A DNA stretch of 64,000 nucleotides, from contig NZ_MRSV01000001.1 of NCBI RefSeq assembly GCF_001909285.1, forward strand, positions 1,799,051 to 1,863,050. Reading direction: 5' to 3'. Each line of letters starts with the position of its first letter. Within the stretch, counting starts at the first letter, position 1. This DNA is from Exiguobacterium profundum (lineage in GTDB: Bacteria > Bacillota > Bacilli > Exiguobacteriales > Exiguobacteriaceae). The translations under genes were made by a program, and so were the position numbers. The notes beneath the pieces were generated by a model. It saw nothing but the letters and a program-made list of their open reading frames with translations, was not told the DNA's origin and did not search any database. Positions 44,915 through 53,746 of the stretch are shown here, piece by piece.

Positions 44915-45613
44915 ATGTCGTTCTCAGATGTCAAATGGGACGCCATCTTTGACGTAGACCTGGCGATCCAATCGTTTCCTTACCTGTTGGGCGGGTTACC
45001 GAATACGCTTTGGATCTCGTTCATCAGCATGTTTTTTGGTCTCCTGCTTGGTCTTTTGCTGGCGCTCGGGAAGTTGTCTCCGACACGACTCCTTCGCTAT
45101 CCGTCGACTTTCTATATCTCGTTCATGCGTGGAGTCCCCATCTTGATCATTCTGTTCATCCTCTATTCGGGATTCCCGTTCATCGGAATCGAGTTCGCCG
45201 CTTTGACGGCAGCCATTCTCGGATTTAGTCTGAATTCTGCCGCCTATATCGCTGAGATCATCCGCTCCTCGATTCGTGCGGTTGATGACGGACAGGTTGA
45301 GGCGGCTCGTTCACTCGGGATGGGGAAATGGTTGACATTGAAGGGAGTCGTCCTACCGCAGGCGACACGGATTGCCCTTCCGCCGCTCTCGAACGTTTTT
45401 CTCGATCTGATTAAAGCGAGTTCGCTCGCTGCGATGATCACGGTACCTGAGATATTTAACAAGGCCAAGATTGTCGGTGGACGAGAGTTCGACTACATGA
45501 CAGTGTATATCGTCGTGGCGTTGATCTACTGGGCAATCTGTACGTTCATGTCCTTTTTCCAAGAATGGCTCGAACGTCATTTTGAACGATACTTGGATTC
45601 TCCAAAACGTTGA
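44915..45613 (+). CDS. Amino-acid ABC transporter permease
   Basis: A 232-residue HisM/GlnP-type permease with about five helices and the EAA loop (VEAARSLGMGKWLTLKGVVLPQATRIALPP in parts). It pairs with the preceding binding protein. No good ribosome binding site precedes the ATG, so translation is probably coupled. No ATP-binding protein gene follows; the next gene is MoxR after a terminator. The ATPase must be encoded elsewhere or be shared. Confidence 0.88.
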   Translation: MSFSDVKWDAIFDVDLAIQSFPYLLGGLPNTLWISFISMFFGLLLGLLLALGKLSPTRLLRYPSTFYISFMRGVPILIILFILYSGFPFIGIEFAALTAAILGFSLNSAAYIAEIIRSSIRAVDDGQVEAARSLGMGKWLTLKGVVLPQATRIALPPLSNVFLDLIKASSLAAMITVPEIFNKAKIVGGREFDYMTVYIVVALIYWAICTFMSFFQEWLERHFERYLDSPKR

Positions 45614-45643
45614 CTGACTGGCTTATGCCGGTCGGTCTTTTTT
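45612..45643 (+). terminator. Terminator of the amino-acid ABC operon
   Basis: An 11-bp stem (45612-45622 with 45627-45637, two wobbles) with a TTAT loop is followed by TTTTTT. Confidence 0.8.
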
Positions 45644-45681
45644 AGTGAAATGGATTTTTGATACATCTCCTGAACCGATTA

Positions 45682-45690
45682 TGCTATGAT
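45682..45690 (+). promoter_or_regulatory. Extended -10 element before moxR
   Basis: TGCTATGAT is an extended -10 motif 37 bases before the MoxR start. No good -35 lies at the right distance. Confidence 0.35.
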
Positions 45691-45726
45691 TTTCTTAATT
45701 ATCAGAAAAATATAGGGGGATTTTGA

Positions 45727-46635
45727 ATGAACCATCCATGGGTTTCACATTTGAATGATCAAGTCATTGGTCAATCGAAAGCCATCAAGCTCGCTTCGAT
45801 TGCATTACTATCAGGAGGTCACGTTTTACTCGAGGACCGTCCCGGTACTGGGAAGACTACACTTGCCCGTAGTTTGGCAAGTTCGATATCAGCGACATTT
45901 CAGCGTGTACAGTGTACCCCGGATACATTGCCAAGTGATATTTTAGGAATGGAGTTATTCAATCCGACGACCGGAGCGTTCGAACGTCGGACGGGTCCGA
46001 TTTTCACATCGATTCTACTTGTCGATGAGATTAACCGGACGACGCCACGTACACAATCTGCGTTGCTTGAGGCGATGCAGGAACGTCAAGTGACACTCGG
46101 GGAAGTGTCGCTTAAGCTACCGGAACCATTCTTTATGATTGCCACTCAAAACCCATTCGATGGACAAGGGACGTTTCCGCTCCCGCAGGCTCAATTGGAC
46201 CGTTTCTTATTCAAATTGACACTCGCTCCCCTCTCGCGAGATTCCGAACGACGACTGATTCGCAATGAGCACCTCGCTTCAGAATCTTTCTCTCTGCAAC
46301 AGGACGAATTGTTGAAGATGCAACAAGAGGTACGAGATGTCCGATTCCACGAGGCGATGGAGGATTACTTACTGGATTTGATGGAGTCACTTCGTCATCA
46401 TCGTGACATCGAGGTTGGACCAAGTCCACGTGCGACGCTCGCGTATACGATGGCGGCTCGGGCTCATGCCTATATGGAAGGACGCGACTATGTCTCACCA
46501 GAAGATATTCGGGCACTCGCGCTTCCGATTTTAGGGCATCGAATCGTCTTGACGGTCGAAGCGTCGCTGAAGACGAAGCCGTCAAAGTTGATCAAATCTG
46601 TACTCGAGACCATCCCGGTCCCCTCAGAGGTGTAA
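45727..46635 (+). CDS. MoxR family AAA+ ATPase
   Basis: A 302-residue AAA+ protein. Walker A is RPGTGKTTLARS (about 38-49), Walker B is LLVDEINR, and the sensor and arginine finger region follows in QAQLDRFLFKL. It acts as a chaperone-like ATPase, typically inserting metals or assembling complexes with VWA/DUF58 partners at the membrane. It is the first gene of a three-gene operon with DUF58 and a membrane protein. The ATG follows AGGGGGA. Confidence 0.9.
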   Translation: MNHPWVSHLNDQVIGQSKAIKLASIALLSGGHVLLEDRPGTGKTTLARSLASSISATFQRVQCTPDTLPSDILGMELFNPTTGAFERRTGPIFTSILLVDEINRTTPRTQSALLEAMQERQVTLGEVSLKLPEPFFMIATQNPFDGQGTFPLPQAQLDRFLFKLTLAPLSRDSERRLIRNEHLASESFSLQQDELLKMQQEVRDVRFHEAMEDYLLDLMESLRHHRDIEVGPSPRATLAYTMAARAHAYMEGRDYVSPEDIRALALPILGHRIVLTVEASLKTKPSKLIKSVLETIPVPSEV

Positions 46636-46636
46636 G

Positions 46637-47665
46637 ATGCAGTTAGTCAGCCCACGCTATCTCGAGTCCGGCTATATGTGGCTCCTGTTCGTCGTCGGGG
46701 TCTTCACGGCACTTTATGGGAACGTCTTGATTGCCAGTCTATTGATTGGATTCAGTCTCTATGCACTGGTCATGCCATCTTTTATGTTTCGATTGGCAGA
46801 ACAAATCCATGTCGACCTCACTGAGGAGATGAAACTCTTTCCGAATGACGAGGCCGTCTATGTCTTGAAACTTGTGTCGACGGCAAAAGTCCCGCTTGGC
46901 GTTGTCCGCCTATCCGGCTATTTGCATCCCACCGTGGAATCAGAAGGACATGCGTTTTGGCGGCAGGAGAACTTTGTCGAGACGAATGCGACTGTCGACT
47001 TCACAATCCCGCTCCATGCGAAGAAGCGAGGTCCTATCCGCCTTGAGGCTATCGGGATGGAAATTCGGGATCCGTTACGCATGTTCTCGCTCTATAAAGA
47101 GGACTCACTCCCACGCATCGGCTATGTCTTCCCAGAGTTTTCGCCCTATCCGATTCCGAAACGTCCCCCTACTCTCCCAGGTGAGGAGATGGTTCGTCAT
47201 AGTGCCTATCGTGACCCGGAGACGTTCCAATCGGTCACTCCATATCATGGGCAACCGATGCGACAGCTATATTGGTCTGCCTATGCGAAGACGGGCGAAC
47301 TGCTGGCCCGTACCGAGCAACCGGTACAAGCAAATGAATATGTCATCGTCCTCGACTTGTTGACGAAGGATGGGCGTGCCCTCACCTATCAGATGGAGCG
47401 CCTCATCTCGCAAGCTGCCGCATTATGCCGTGATTTCGAGAAAGAAAATGCGAGTTACGGTCTGATTGTCCCGACGCTTACGAAGGATGGAATCACGTAT
47501 GACCTTCAACCGGGAAGTGGTGAGGTACATTTTCGGAAGATTATGACGACGTTCGCTTGTCTGTCCGAGAGTGATTTTCCGCTTGCTCGCTCCTTGTTTG
47601 AACGAAAGGTCGCCAAATACAGTGGGAATCAGTCGATTCTCCGCTTGGGGGGTGACGGTCAATGA
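46637..47665 (+). CDS. DUF58 domain-containing membrane protein
   Basis: A 342-residue protein with two N-terminal helices (about 14-50) and a cytosolic or exported beta-rich part, ending in the DUF58/VWA-like domain (DPETFQSVTPYHGQPMRQLYWSAYAKTGELLARTEQP in parts). The family works with MoxR ATPases. One base separates it from moxR. Its last codons overlap the next gene by 4 bases. A second MoxR-DUF58 set lies at the right end of the window. Confidence 0.87.
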   Translation: MQLVSPRYLESGYMWLLFVVGVFTALYGNVLIASLLIGFSLYALVMPSFMFRLAEQIHVDLTEEMKLFPNDEAVYVLKLVSTAKVPLGVVRLSGYLHPTVESEGHAFWRQENFVETNATVDFTIPLHAKKRGPIRLEAIGMEIRDPLRMFSLYKEDSLPRIGYVFPEFSPYPIPKRPPTLPGEEMVRHSAYRDPETFQSVTPYHGQPMRQLYWSAYAKTGELLARTEQPVQANEYVIVLDLLTKDGRALTYQMERLISQAAALCRDFEKENASYGLIVPTLTKDGITYDLQPGSGEVHFRKIMTTFACLSESDFPLARSLFERKVAKYSGNQSILRLGGDGQ

Positions 47666-48639
47666 GAAGGTTATGGTGGGTCTTCGCAGCATTTTACATC
47701 GGGCACGTGTTTCCATTGCTCTTCTTATTGACACTTCGTCTCCCTCGGAATACACAACTGATTGTACAGACGTTCCTGAGCGTCGGTGCCCTTTATTTCT
47801 CTTATGAGATGAGCATCATGCTTTTGATATTCACATACGTTCATGCCTTCATACGGACGTTGGATTGGACGGACCGTTACGCGATGGCGAGCGTATTGTT
47901 TTTGGTGGCGGACTGGTTATTCCCCCCGGCATCGCAATCGCTCGCGATGGTGCTCTTTCCGTTCATCTTTTTGATTTGGCATCGAAACCTGTATTACCGT
48001 CGCGACTACAAGCGGATGGTGACGATGTTGACCGTCGGCCTAGGCATCGGGCTGATTGTCTCTCTTATCATTCGTACGATTAAAGAGCTATTGTTTGGTA
48101 ATGTCGTCGCCTGGATCACTCCTTTCTTTTTGTGGATTGGTAGCTGGTTTGATGGAATCGTACTCGACCCGAATGATCGCGTAAACCGCTTCCTCGTACC
48201 GGATAACCCGAACCTAGATGCGGAGACAGTGGCGCAAGAGACATTGCTCGCGTCCGCATCGAATAACTCGCTGTTCTATATTGGAGTGTTTGTAATGATC
48301 TTGCTTCTTGGGGTAGGATTGTTCTTCTACTTGCAGAAGCGAAAAGACATCCAGGAAGATGGAATGATTCCTAGGAGTATTCACCACCCGACACTCTCAG
48401 ATAAGCGGATCGTCCGCTCGCCTCGCCAGATTCGCCTTCTTGAGACGGGACGAAAGTTAGAACAGCATCACCCACGTCATCGAGAGGAGACGGTGGCTGA
48501 TTGGTTGCAGCGAATCGAGTTCACGGACCACAGGCTTTATGCAGATTGGTTAGAGGCCGCAGAGTATGGTGACAAGGAAGCGCCACAAGCAATCAGTGAT
48601 TCATTCGAACGACTCGTTGAACAAGTGAATAAACGCTAA
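47662..48639 (+). CDS. Polytopic membrane protein of the MoxR operon
   Basis: A 325-residue protein with about six N-terminal helices (5-25, 32-52, 60-80, 90-120, 130-160), one further helix at about 220-245 and a charged cytosolic C-terminus of about 80 residues. In many Firmicutes the third gene of this operon is a transglutaminase with a DUF4129 tail; here the membrane part and C-terminal region remain but no transglutaminase Cys-His-Asp domain is seen. It may be the scaffold of the complex. It overlaps the DUF58 gene by 4 bases. Confidence 0.78.
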   Translation: MRRLWWVFAAFYIGHVFPLLFLLTLRLPRNTQLIVQTFLSVGALYFSYEMSIMLLIFTYVHAFIRTLDWTDRYAMASVLFLVADWLFPPASQSLAMVLFPFIFLIWHRNLYYRRDYKRMVTMLTVGLGIGLIVSLIIRTIKELLFGNVVAWITPFFLWIGSWFDGIVLDPNDRVNRFLVPDNPNLDAETVAQETLLASASNNSLFYIGVFVMILLLGVGLFFYLQKRKDIQEDGMIPRSIHHPTLSDKRIVRSPRQIRLLETGRKLEQHHPRHREETVADWLQRIEFTDHRLYADWLEAAEYGDKEAPQAISDSFERLVEQVNKR

Positions 48640-48680
48640 AAAACATCCGGCAGAGGAGTTCCTTCTGACCGGATGTTTTT
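48639..48680. terminator. Bidirectional terminator after the MoxR operon
   Basis: AAAAACATCCGG (48639-48650) pairs with CCGGATGTTTTT (48669-48680); the loop contains a second short stem. It serves also the convergent cardiolipin synthase gene. Confidence 0.75.
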
Positions 48681-48682
48681 CA

Positions 48683-50149
48683 TTATAAAATTGGACTGAG
48701 AAGGCGGGACACGCTCTCTTTGAAGCGAATCCAACGTGTCCTCGATTCATATCGTTCGATCGTTAACCGCTCAGCGCGTGCCTCGTCTCGCTCGAACGCA
48801 TCGATGACGGACTGAGCGACGTCTTTGTCGAAGACGAGCGCTGAAATTTCAAAGTTGAGGCGGAAACTTCGGGCGTCGATGTTCGTCGTCCCAATTGATG
48901 CGACTTCTCCGTCAATGACGAGTGTTTTCGCATGAAGGAATCCTTCCTCATACGTGAACACTTCTGCCCCGTAACGTACGAGCTCCGCAGCGTTCGCATA
49001 GGTCGCCCAGTAGACAAACATATGGTCGGGCTTGTTCGGGATCATCAGTTTGATCTTAGTACCCGCCATCAGGGCGATTCGACAGGCATCAAGAAAACTT
49101 GCATCCGGGATGAAGTAGGGAGTCTGGATATAGATACATTCTTTCGACTGGGTGATCATTTTGACGAGCATATTCTTTAAATGCTCCGTCGACGAGTTTG
49201 GACCCGATGTCACGATTTGAACCGGGGACGCATGACGAGCAATCCCTTCGATTGGCCAAACAAAGTCGTCTTTCTGTGCCTTCGTTCGTGTCGGGACAGA
49301 GCGATTCCAATCCAGGATGAATCGTTCGAGCAATTCCTTAACGGCGTCGCCTGAAATTCGTAAGTGAACATCTCGCCAATAACCGAAATGCTCATCCTTT
49401 CCGAGATACTCATCCCCGACGTTGAAGCCGCCGATATAACCAAGTTCTCCGTCAACGACGCAGAGCTTTCGGTGATTTCGATTATTGACGCGGAAGTTGA
49501 TACCGAGTTTGGACGGAAAGAACGATTTGACTTCCCCACCGTGGGCCAGCAGGTCCTTAAAGTGTTTGTGCCTCAGTCCCCTCGAGCCTACCGCATCGTA
49601 GAGGAGTCGGACACGTAATCCTTGTTTTGCCTTTTCGGTCAATAAGCGAATTAACGATTGACCCAGCGCATCGTTTTGGATGATGTAATATTGAATGTTC
49701 ACTTCTTTCGTCGCCTGTTCGATATCTCGAAACAGTCGATCAAACTTCTCTTTTCCGTCGTGAAGTACGTCGATATCGTTCTGGAAAGACATCATCGCAT
49801 TCGTCGATACGAGATTCAATCGTGCGAGTCGTCGGTGCTTCAATAGAAGTGGATGATTGAACGGTGCCATGGATTGGTCCAATTGGTCAAGTTGCTCCGC
49901 CACATGATGATGATACGCTTCACGTTTCTCTTCTTCGACTTCATAAAAGTTTTGAGATTTGATCAATCGACCGAAGAAGATGTAGACGAAGAATCCGATG
50001 AGAGGCAAGAAGAAGAGGACGAGTAACCACGCCCAAGTCGTTCCAATGTCACGCCTTTCAAAAAAGATAATGGTGATTGCAAACGTGAGGTTAAGCAATA
50101 AGATGAGCCAAGTCATGATGACGATAATGAGTCCGATAGTCACTTCCAT
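48683..50149 (-). CDS. cls: Cardiolipin synthase
   Basis: A 488-residue membrane enzyme that condenses two phosphatidylglycerols. Two N-terminal helices (about 8-30 and 38-58) are followed by two PLD domains, each with an HKD motif: HRKLCVVDGELGYIGG (about 227) and HAKTLVIDGEVASIGTTN (about 405). Length and domain layout match Bacillus ClsA. GGAGGGA precedes the ATG at 50149. Confidence 0.94.
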   Translation of the reverse strand: MEVTIGLIIVIMTWLILLLNLTFAITIIFFERRDIGTTWAWLLVLFFLPLIGFFVYIFFGRLIKSQNFYEVEEEKREAYHHHVAEQLDQLDQSMAPFNHPLLLKHRRLARLNLVSTNAMMSFQNDIDVLHDGKEKFDRLFRDIEQATKEVNIQYYIIQNDALGQSLIRLLTEKAKQGLRVRLLYDAVGSRGLRHKHFKDLLAHGGEVKSFFPSKLGINFRVNNRNHRKLCVVDGELGYIGGFNVGDEYLGKDEHFGYWRDVHLRISGDAVKELLERFILDWNRSVPTRTKAQKDDFVWPIEGIARHASPVQIVTSGPNSSTEHLKNMLVKMITQSKECIYIQTPYFIPDASFLDACRIALMAGTKIKLMIPNKPDHMFVYWATYANAAELVRYGAEVFTYEEGFLHAKTLVIDGEVASIGTTNIDARSFRLNFEISALVFDKDVAQSVIDAFERDEARAERLTIERYESRTRWIRFKESVSRLLSPIL

Positions 50150-50259
50150 GGTATCCCTCCCTTTCTTTCAATTCTTACCCGAAATCAAACAATCTTAGCA
50201 AATGTTTTTCCTGATTTGGGTATACATTAATGAAGAAGTGAAGAATCGGGGGGAAGCTT

Positions 50260-51531
50260 ATGGAAGACATGATGATTGGGTTCAGCTTACTTGTCCTCAT
50301 CGGTGCACTTTCGCAGTTACTCGCTTGGCGATTTGACTTTCCAGCCATCTTGATTATGACGGTTGCAGGGATTCTAGTCGGACCGATTTTCGGTTGGTTG
50401 GAGCCGGATCGGATACTCGGTGAGCTTTATAGCCCACTCATCTCCATCGCGGTGGCGCTCATCCTGTTTGAAGGAAGCCTCAGTCTCGAATTCAGGGAGA
50501 TTGACGATTTGCGGAGATCAATCTTTCGTCTCGTCACGGTCGGGGTATTCGTTTCTTTTATCTTGACCTCGATTTTGCTCATCATGGTTGGAGATTTTCA
50601 TTGGTTGCCAGCATTTACGCTCGGTGCCATCTTTGTCGTGACCGGACCGACCGTCATCATTCCGTTACTTCGACAAGCTAACTTGTCCGCACGCCCAGCT
50701 AAAGTCTTGAAATGGGAAGGGATCATCGTCGATCCTCTTGGCGCCTTGATTGGACTCTTTGTCGTTCGAGTGGGATTCATCTTCTATCAAAACGACGGGC
50801 TCGCGAGCCACTTGCCATTTTTTTGTTTTTGTTTCGTCGCGGTCGCCTTTGGGATTGCCGTTGGACATCTATTAATTCGTTTGTTCGGGAATGAGAAAGT
50901 CCCTGAATATTTAAGAACAACCCTCACGTTCTCTGGGGTCCTCCTCGTATATTCAATCAGTGAATGGGTCATGAGCGAGGTCGGGCTATTGGCTGTAACG
51001 GCAATGGGATTGACGATGGCAAATTCAAAGCATGGACATATGCATATTCTGAAACAGCTTCGTGAGTTTAAAGAGAACATTTCGATTTTACTGGTTTCGA
51101 CAGTCTTTATCATTCTGACGGCAAGTTTGACACGTGATAGTTTACTCGCCATTTTCGATTGGCCTCTCCTCTTGTCGATTCTCGGAATCTTATTTTTTGT
51201 CCGACCGATCTCGGTGCAGACGTCGCTCCTCGGTTCTCCACTATCCGCTCAAGAACGGGCACTCATCAGCTGGATTGCCCCTCGAGGTATTGTTGCGATG
51301 ACGGTGACCGGTTTCTTTGCACAAGAGATTGCCGAACTGGGAATTGAAGATGCGGAACGGATGTTGCCAATCACACTCGGTTTAGTCGTAACGTCTGTCG
51401 CCCTACATGGATTGACGATTAAACCACTCGCGAAGCGACTCGGACTGACGAAAGTGAAGAATCCTTGGGAGAAGGTAAAGACAAAAAAAAGACACCGCCC
51501 AATGGCAGTGTCTTTGATCAGCTTGAATTAG
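50260..51531 (+). CDS. CPA1/NhaP-type cation:proton antiporter
   Basis: A 423-residue transporter with about 12 helices. The Na+/H+ exchanger signature FEGSLSLEF and the ion-binding WEGIIVDPLGALIGLFVVR (Asp in the DP pair) are present. It exports Na+ or K+ for protons. The C-terminal tail (VKTKKRHRPMAVSLISLN) is encoded by DNA that also contains the terminator hairpin of the convergent LysM gene; the stop codon overlaps that gene's stop by 3 bases. The tail is therefore likely not under protein-level selection. Confidence 0.9.
   Translation: MEDMMIGFSLLVLIGALSQLLAWRFDFPAILIMTVAGILVGPIFGWLEPDRILGELYSPLISIAVALILFEGSLSLEFREIDDLRRSIFRLVTVGVFVSFILTSILLIMVGDFHWLPAFTLGAIFVVTGPTVIIPLLRQANLSARPAKVLKWEGIIVDPLGALIGLFVVRVGFIFYQNDGLASHLPFFCFCFVAVAFGIAVGHLLIRLFGNEKVPEYLRTTLTFSGVLLVYSISEWVMSEVGLLAVTAMGLTMANSKHGHMHILKQLREFKENISILLVSTVFIILTASLTRDSLLAIFDWPLLLSILGILFFVRPISVQTSLLGSPLSAQERALISWIAPRGIVAMTVTGFFAQEIAELGIEDAERMLPITLGLVVTSVALHGLTIKPLAKRLGLTKVKNPWEKVKTKKRHRPMAVSLISLN
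51480..51515 (-). terminator. Terminator of the LysM-3D gene, inside the antiporter reading frame
   Basis: AAAGACAC (51488-51495) pairs with GTGTCTTT (51508-51515) with a GCC/GGC inner stem; on the minus strand it runs into T8. It lies within the last 17 codons of the antiporter gene. Confidence 0.7.
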
Positions 51532-52316
51532 TTCAAGACTTTGATTGTGATTGATTGGCGACCGAAAGCAAGTGCTTGCTCTTGTGTCGGCATCAAGATA
51601 TCGATTTTGTTTCCTTTGATGGCACCACCAGTGTCTCCTGCGATGGCTTCTCCGTATCCTTCAACCCATACTTTAGAGCCGAGCGGAATGACAGAAGGGT
51701 CAACCGCGATGACTTTTTGGTTCGGGTTCTAACGAACGTCGATTCCTGTCGCTGTGATACCAGAACATCCTGCACAATATGGTGTATAAGCTGTCGCTTC
51801 AACTGTCATTGTCTGACCTGAAGCCGGAGCTTGGGTTTGCGTTGTAGACGATGCAGTTTTTGTTACAGGTTCTGATGTCGATGTCTTCGGTGCTGTTGTC
51901 TTCGCATCGTTCGCTACAGATGCAGCGGCTGCACCTTTCACGGCGAACTCTTGCCCAGGGAAAATAAGATCTGAATCAAGACCGTTCCAAGTCATCAATT
52001 GATTGACAGAGATCCCGTGGTTCAATGCGATACGATAAAGTGTATCACCTGATTTAACTGTATACGTTTTAGATGCAGTAGAAGCTTGTGATTTTGCTTC
52101 TGCCTTTCCAAGTTTCAAGACTTGGTTCGGATAAATCATATTTGAGTTTAAGCCGTTCGCTTGTTTGATGTCGTTTACAGAGACGTTGTTGTTCACGGCG
52201 ATACGATAGAGTGTATCTCCAGACTGAACTGTGTGTGTTGATGCTGCCGAAGCTGGAGCAGCGACTCCTAAACTAAGGCCAGCGAGTGCCGTTAGTGTCA
52301 ATAGTGGTTTTTTCAT
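51528..52316 (-). pseudogene. LysM-LysM-3D cell wall protein (YocH-like), interrupted by an in-frame TAG
   Basis: The protein has a signal peptide (KPLLTLTALAGLSLGVAAPASA), two LysM peptidoglycan-binding repeats (HTVQSGDTLYRIAVNNNV and YTVKSGDTLYRIALNHGI), a Ser/Thr linker and a C-terminal 3D domain. Translation stops at TAG 51729-51731 after GIDVR, in the middle of the 3D domain. The same frame then continues NPNQKVIAVDPSVIPLGS to FGRQSITIKVLN and a TAA at 51528. The 3D domain needs the second Asp (GDTGGAIKGNKIDI) which is beyond the stop. One base substitution explains the break. Confidence 0.85.
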
Positions 52317-52397
52317 AAGAATTTTCCTCCCTTTTCTAACGCCCCCTTACTGTAACACCTGTATATTTCACAGCGATTACAGGACGATATGAGAGTG

Positions 52398-52414
52398 TTA
52401 TCAGTTCATTTACA
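52398..52414 (-). promoter_or_regulatory. Possible WalR box upstream of the LysM-3D gene
   Basis: On the minus strand TGTAAA-N5-TGATAA matches the WalR (YycF) consensus TGTWAH-N5-TGTWAH at 11 of 12 positions, about 85 bases before the start. yocH of B. subtilis is a known WalR target, so the location is apt. Confidence 0.4.
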
Positions 52415-52524
52415 GAACAATTCACGAGGATGAGAGGTTTCTGAAAATTGTTTCAATCTATTGAAACGGCTTCACAGAGCCAATTTAAGATATACTATAG
52501 AGAGAAAAAAGGAGGTTTTGGTCT

Positions 52525-52785
52525 TTGGAACTATTACTGCTATATTACATTGTGACTAATTTACTAGCGTTTGTGTCATATTTTGTCGATAAACGACGGT
52601 CTCGCATTGGGGCTTGGCGTATTTCTGAGCGGACATTGTTGACGATGGCATGGATCGGTGGAGCGTTCGGTGCCTATTTGGCGATGCGCGTCTTTCGTCA
52701 TAAGACGCTAAAACCGAAATTCCGAATCGGAGTGCCTGTTGCAATTCTCGTGCATGCTGCGTTTACCGGTTGGCTGATTTTTTAA
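52525..52785 (+). CDS. DUF1294 membrane protein
   Basis: An 86-residue protein with two or three hydrophobic helices and the family pattern FVDKRRSRIGAWRISERTLLTMAWIGGAFGAYLAMRVFRHKT (in parts). The role is unknown. The start is TTG, 8 bases after AAGGAGG. It is monocistronic. Confidence 0.85.
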   Translation: MELLLLYYIVTNLLAFVSYFVDKRRSRIGAWRISERTLLTMAWIGGAFGAYLAMRVFRHKTLKPKFRIGVPVAILVHAAFTGWLIF

Positions 52786-52937
52786 ACTCTTATATAGAAG
52801 AAACTCGATTGTATCTTTTAATGAACGATGATTAAAAATGTCAGATTCGTCCCAGTTCATGCTCATTTCAAAGTGTTTCTCCGTGAACAATCGAAATGAA
52901 ATGTCGGGAAATTTCCGAAACGAGGAGGATGGCTCTT

Positions 52938-53732
52938 TTGAAGAGTATCGAGATGATTCGTCACGGATCATTGACATTAAAGGTGACTGATCACTTCACT
53001 GTTCTTTTTTGCAAGTCTTTTATGTCCGTGATTCGAGTGAACGGAGTAAGCCTCACCCTTCATCCAAGAGAAGCCGTTCTCTTGGCACGAGGATAAAGTG
53101 TCATGGTTGAGAAAATCGAGGAAGCGTCACCAATGAGGTTACTCGAATTTGATCCGACTGCTTTGTTCCATCCCGAGTTGGCGAAGCGATATGTGACGCC
53201 ATATCTAAATACTGAAAAGTCCATACATATGATAAAACCGGAACGAGGTCATCAATCTATTATTCAGACGATTGAACGGGCCGTTCAACATTTATCTGCG
53301 GACGGTCCACTCGCATTGATGGATGCGACACTTCAATGTACAGTCATCTGGCGCTACTGGATTCAGCAAGAGACTGAAACGATGAAGAATGAGAACAAAC
53401 GGGAAAGTCTTCGTCATATGCTTGCTTATGTCGACGCTCATATAGAGGACAGACCGACATTAGCCCAAATCGCTCATGCGGGCAGTGTGAGTCGAAGTGA
53501 GTGCTCTCGTTTGTTTTTATTCTTTGGAGACACATCTCCTATTGCGTATGTACAGATGAAGCGAATGGAGCGGGCCGCCACTTTATTAGAAGATTTGACG
53601 GAAGGTATCGCAGACATCGCCAATCGCCTGAGCTACTCAAGTGTCAGTCACTTCGTACAGACATTCAAAGCACATCATGCAATCACCCCGCTCGCCTATC
53701 GAAAACAATACCAAAAGAAAAGAGCCGAATAA
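52938..53732 (+). pseudogene. AraC-family transcriptional regulator interrupted by an in-frame TAA
   Basis: The frame encodes a cupin-like N-terminal domain (SVIRVNGVSLTLHPREAVLLARG), then stops at TAA 53094-53096, and continues in the same frame (SVMVEKIEEASPMRLLEFD...) to an AraC-type double HTH: LAYVDAHIEDRPTLAQIAHAGSVSRSECSRLF and DIANRLSYSSVSHFVQTFKAHHAITPLAYRK (in parts). The start is TTG 52938, 9 bases after AGGAGG. A shorter product from ATG 53103 could be made and would retain the DNA-binding domain, but no good binding site precedes it. Confidence 0.78.
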
Positions 53733-53746
53733 CCGGCTCTTTTCTT
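53717..53746. terminator. Bidirectional terminator between the AraC and SDR genes
   Basis: GAAAAGAGCCG (53717-53727) pairs with CGGCTCTTTTC (53734-53744), with T-rich flanks on both strands. Confidence 0.8.
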
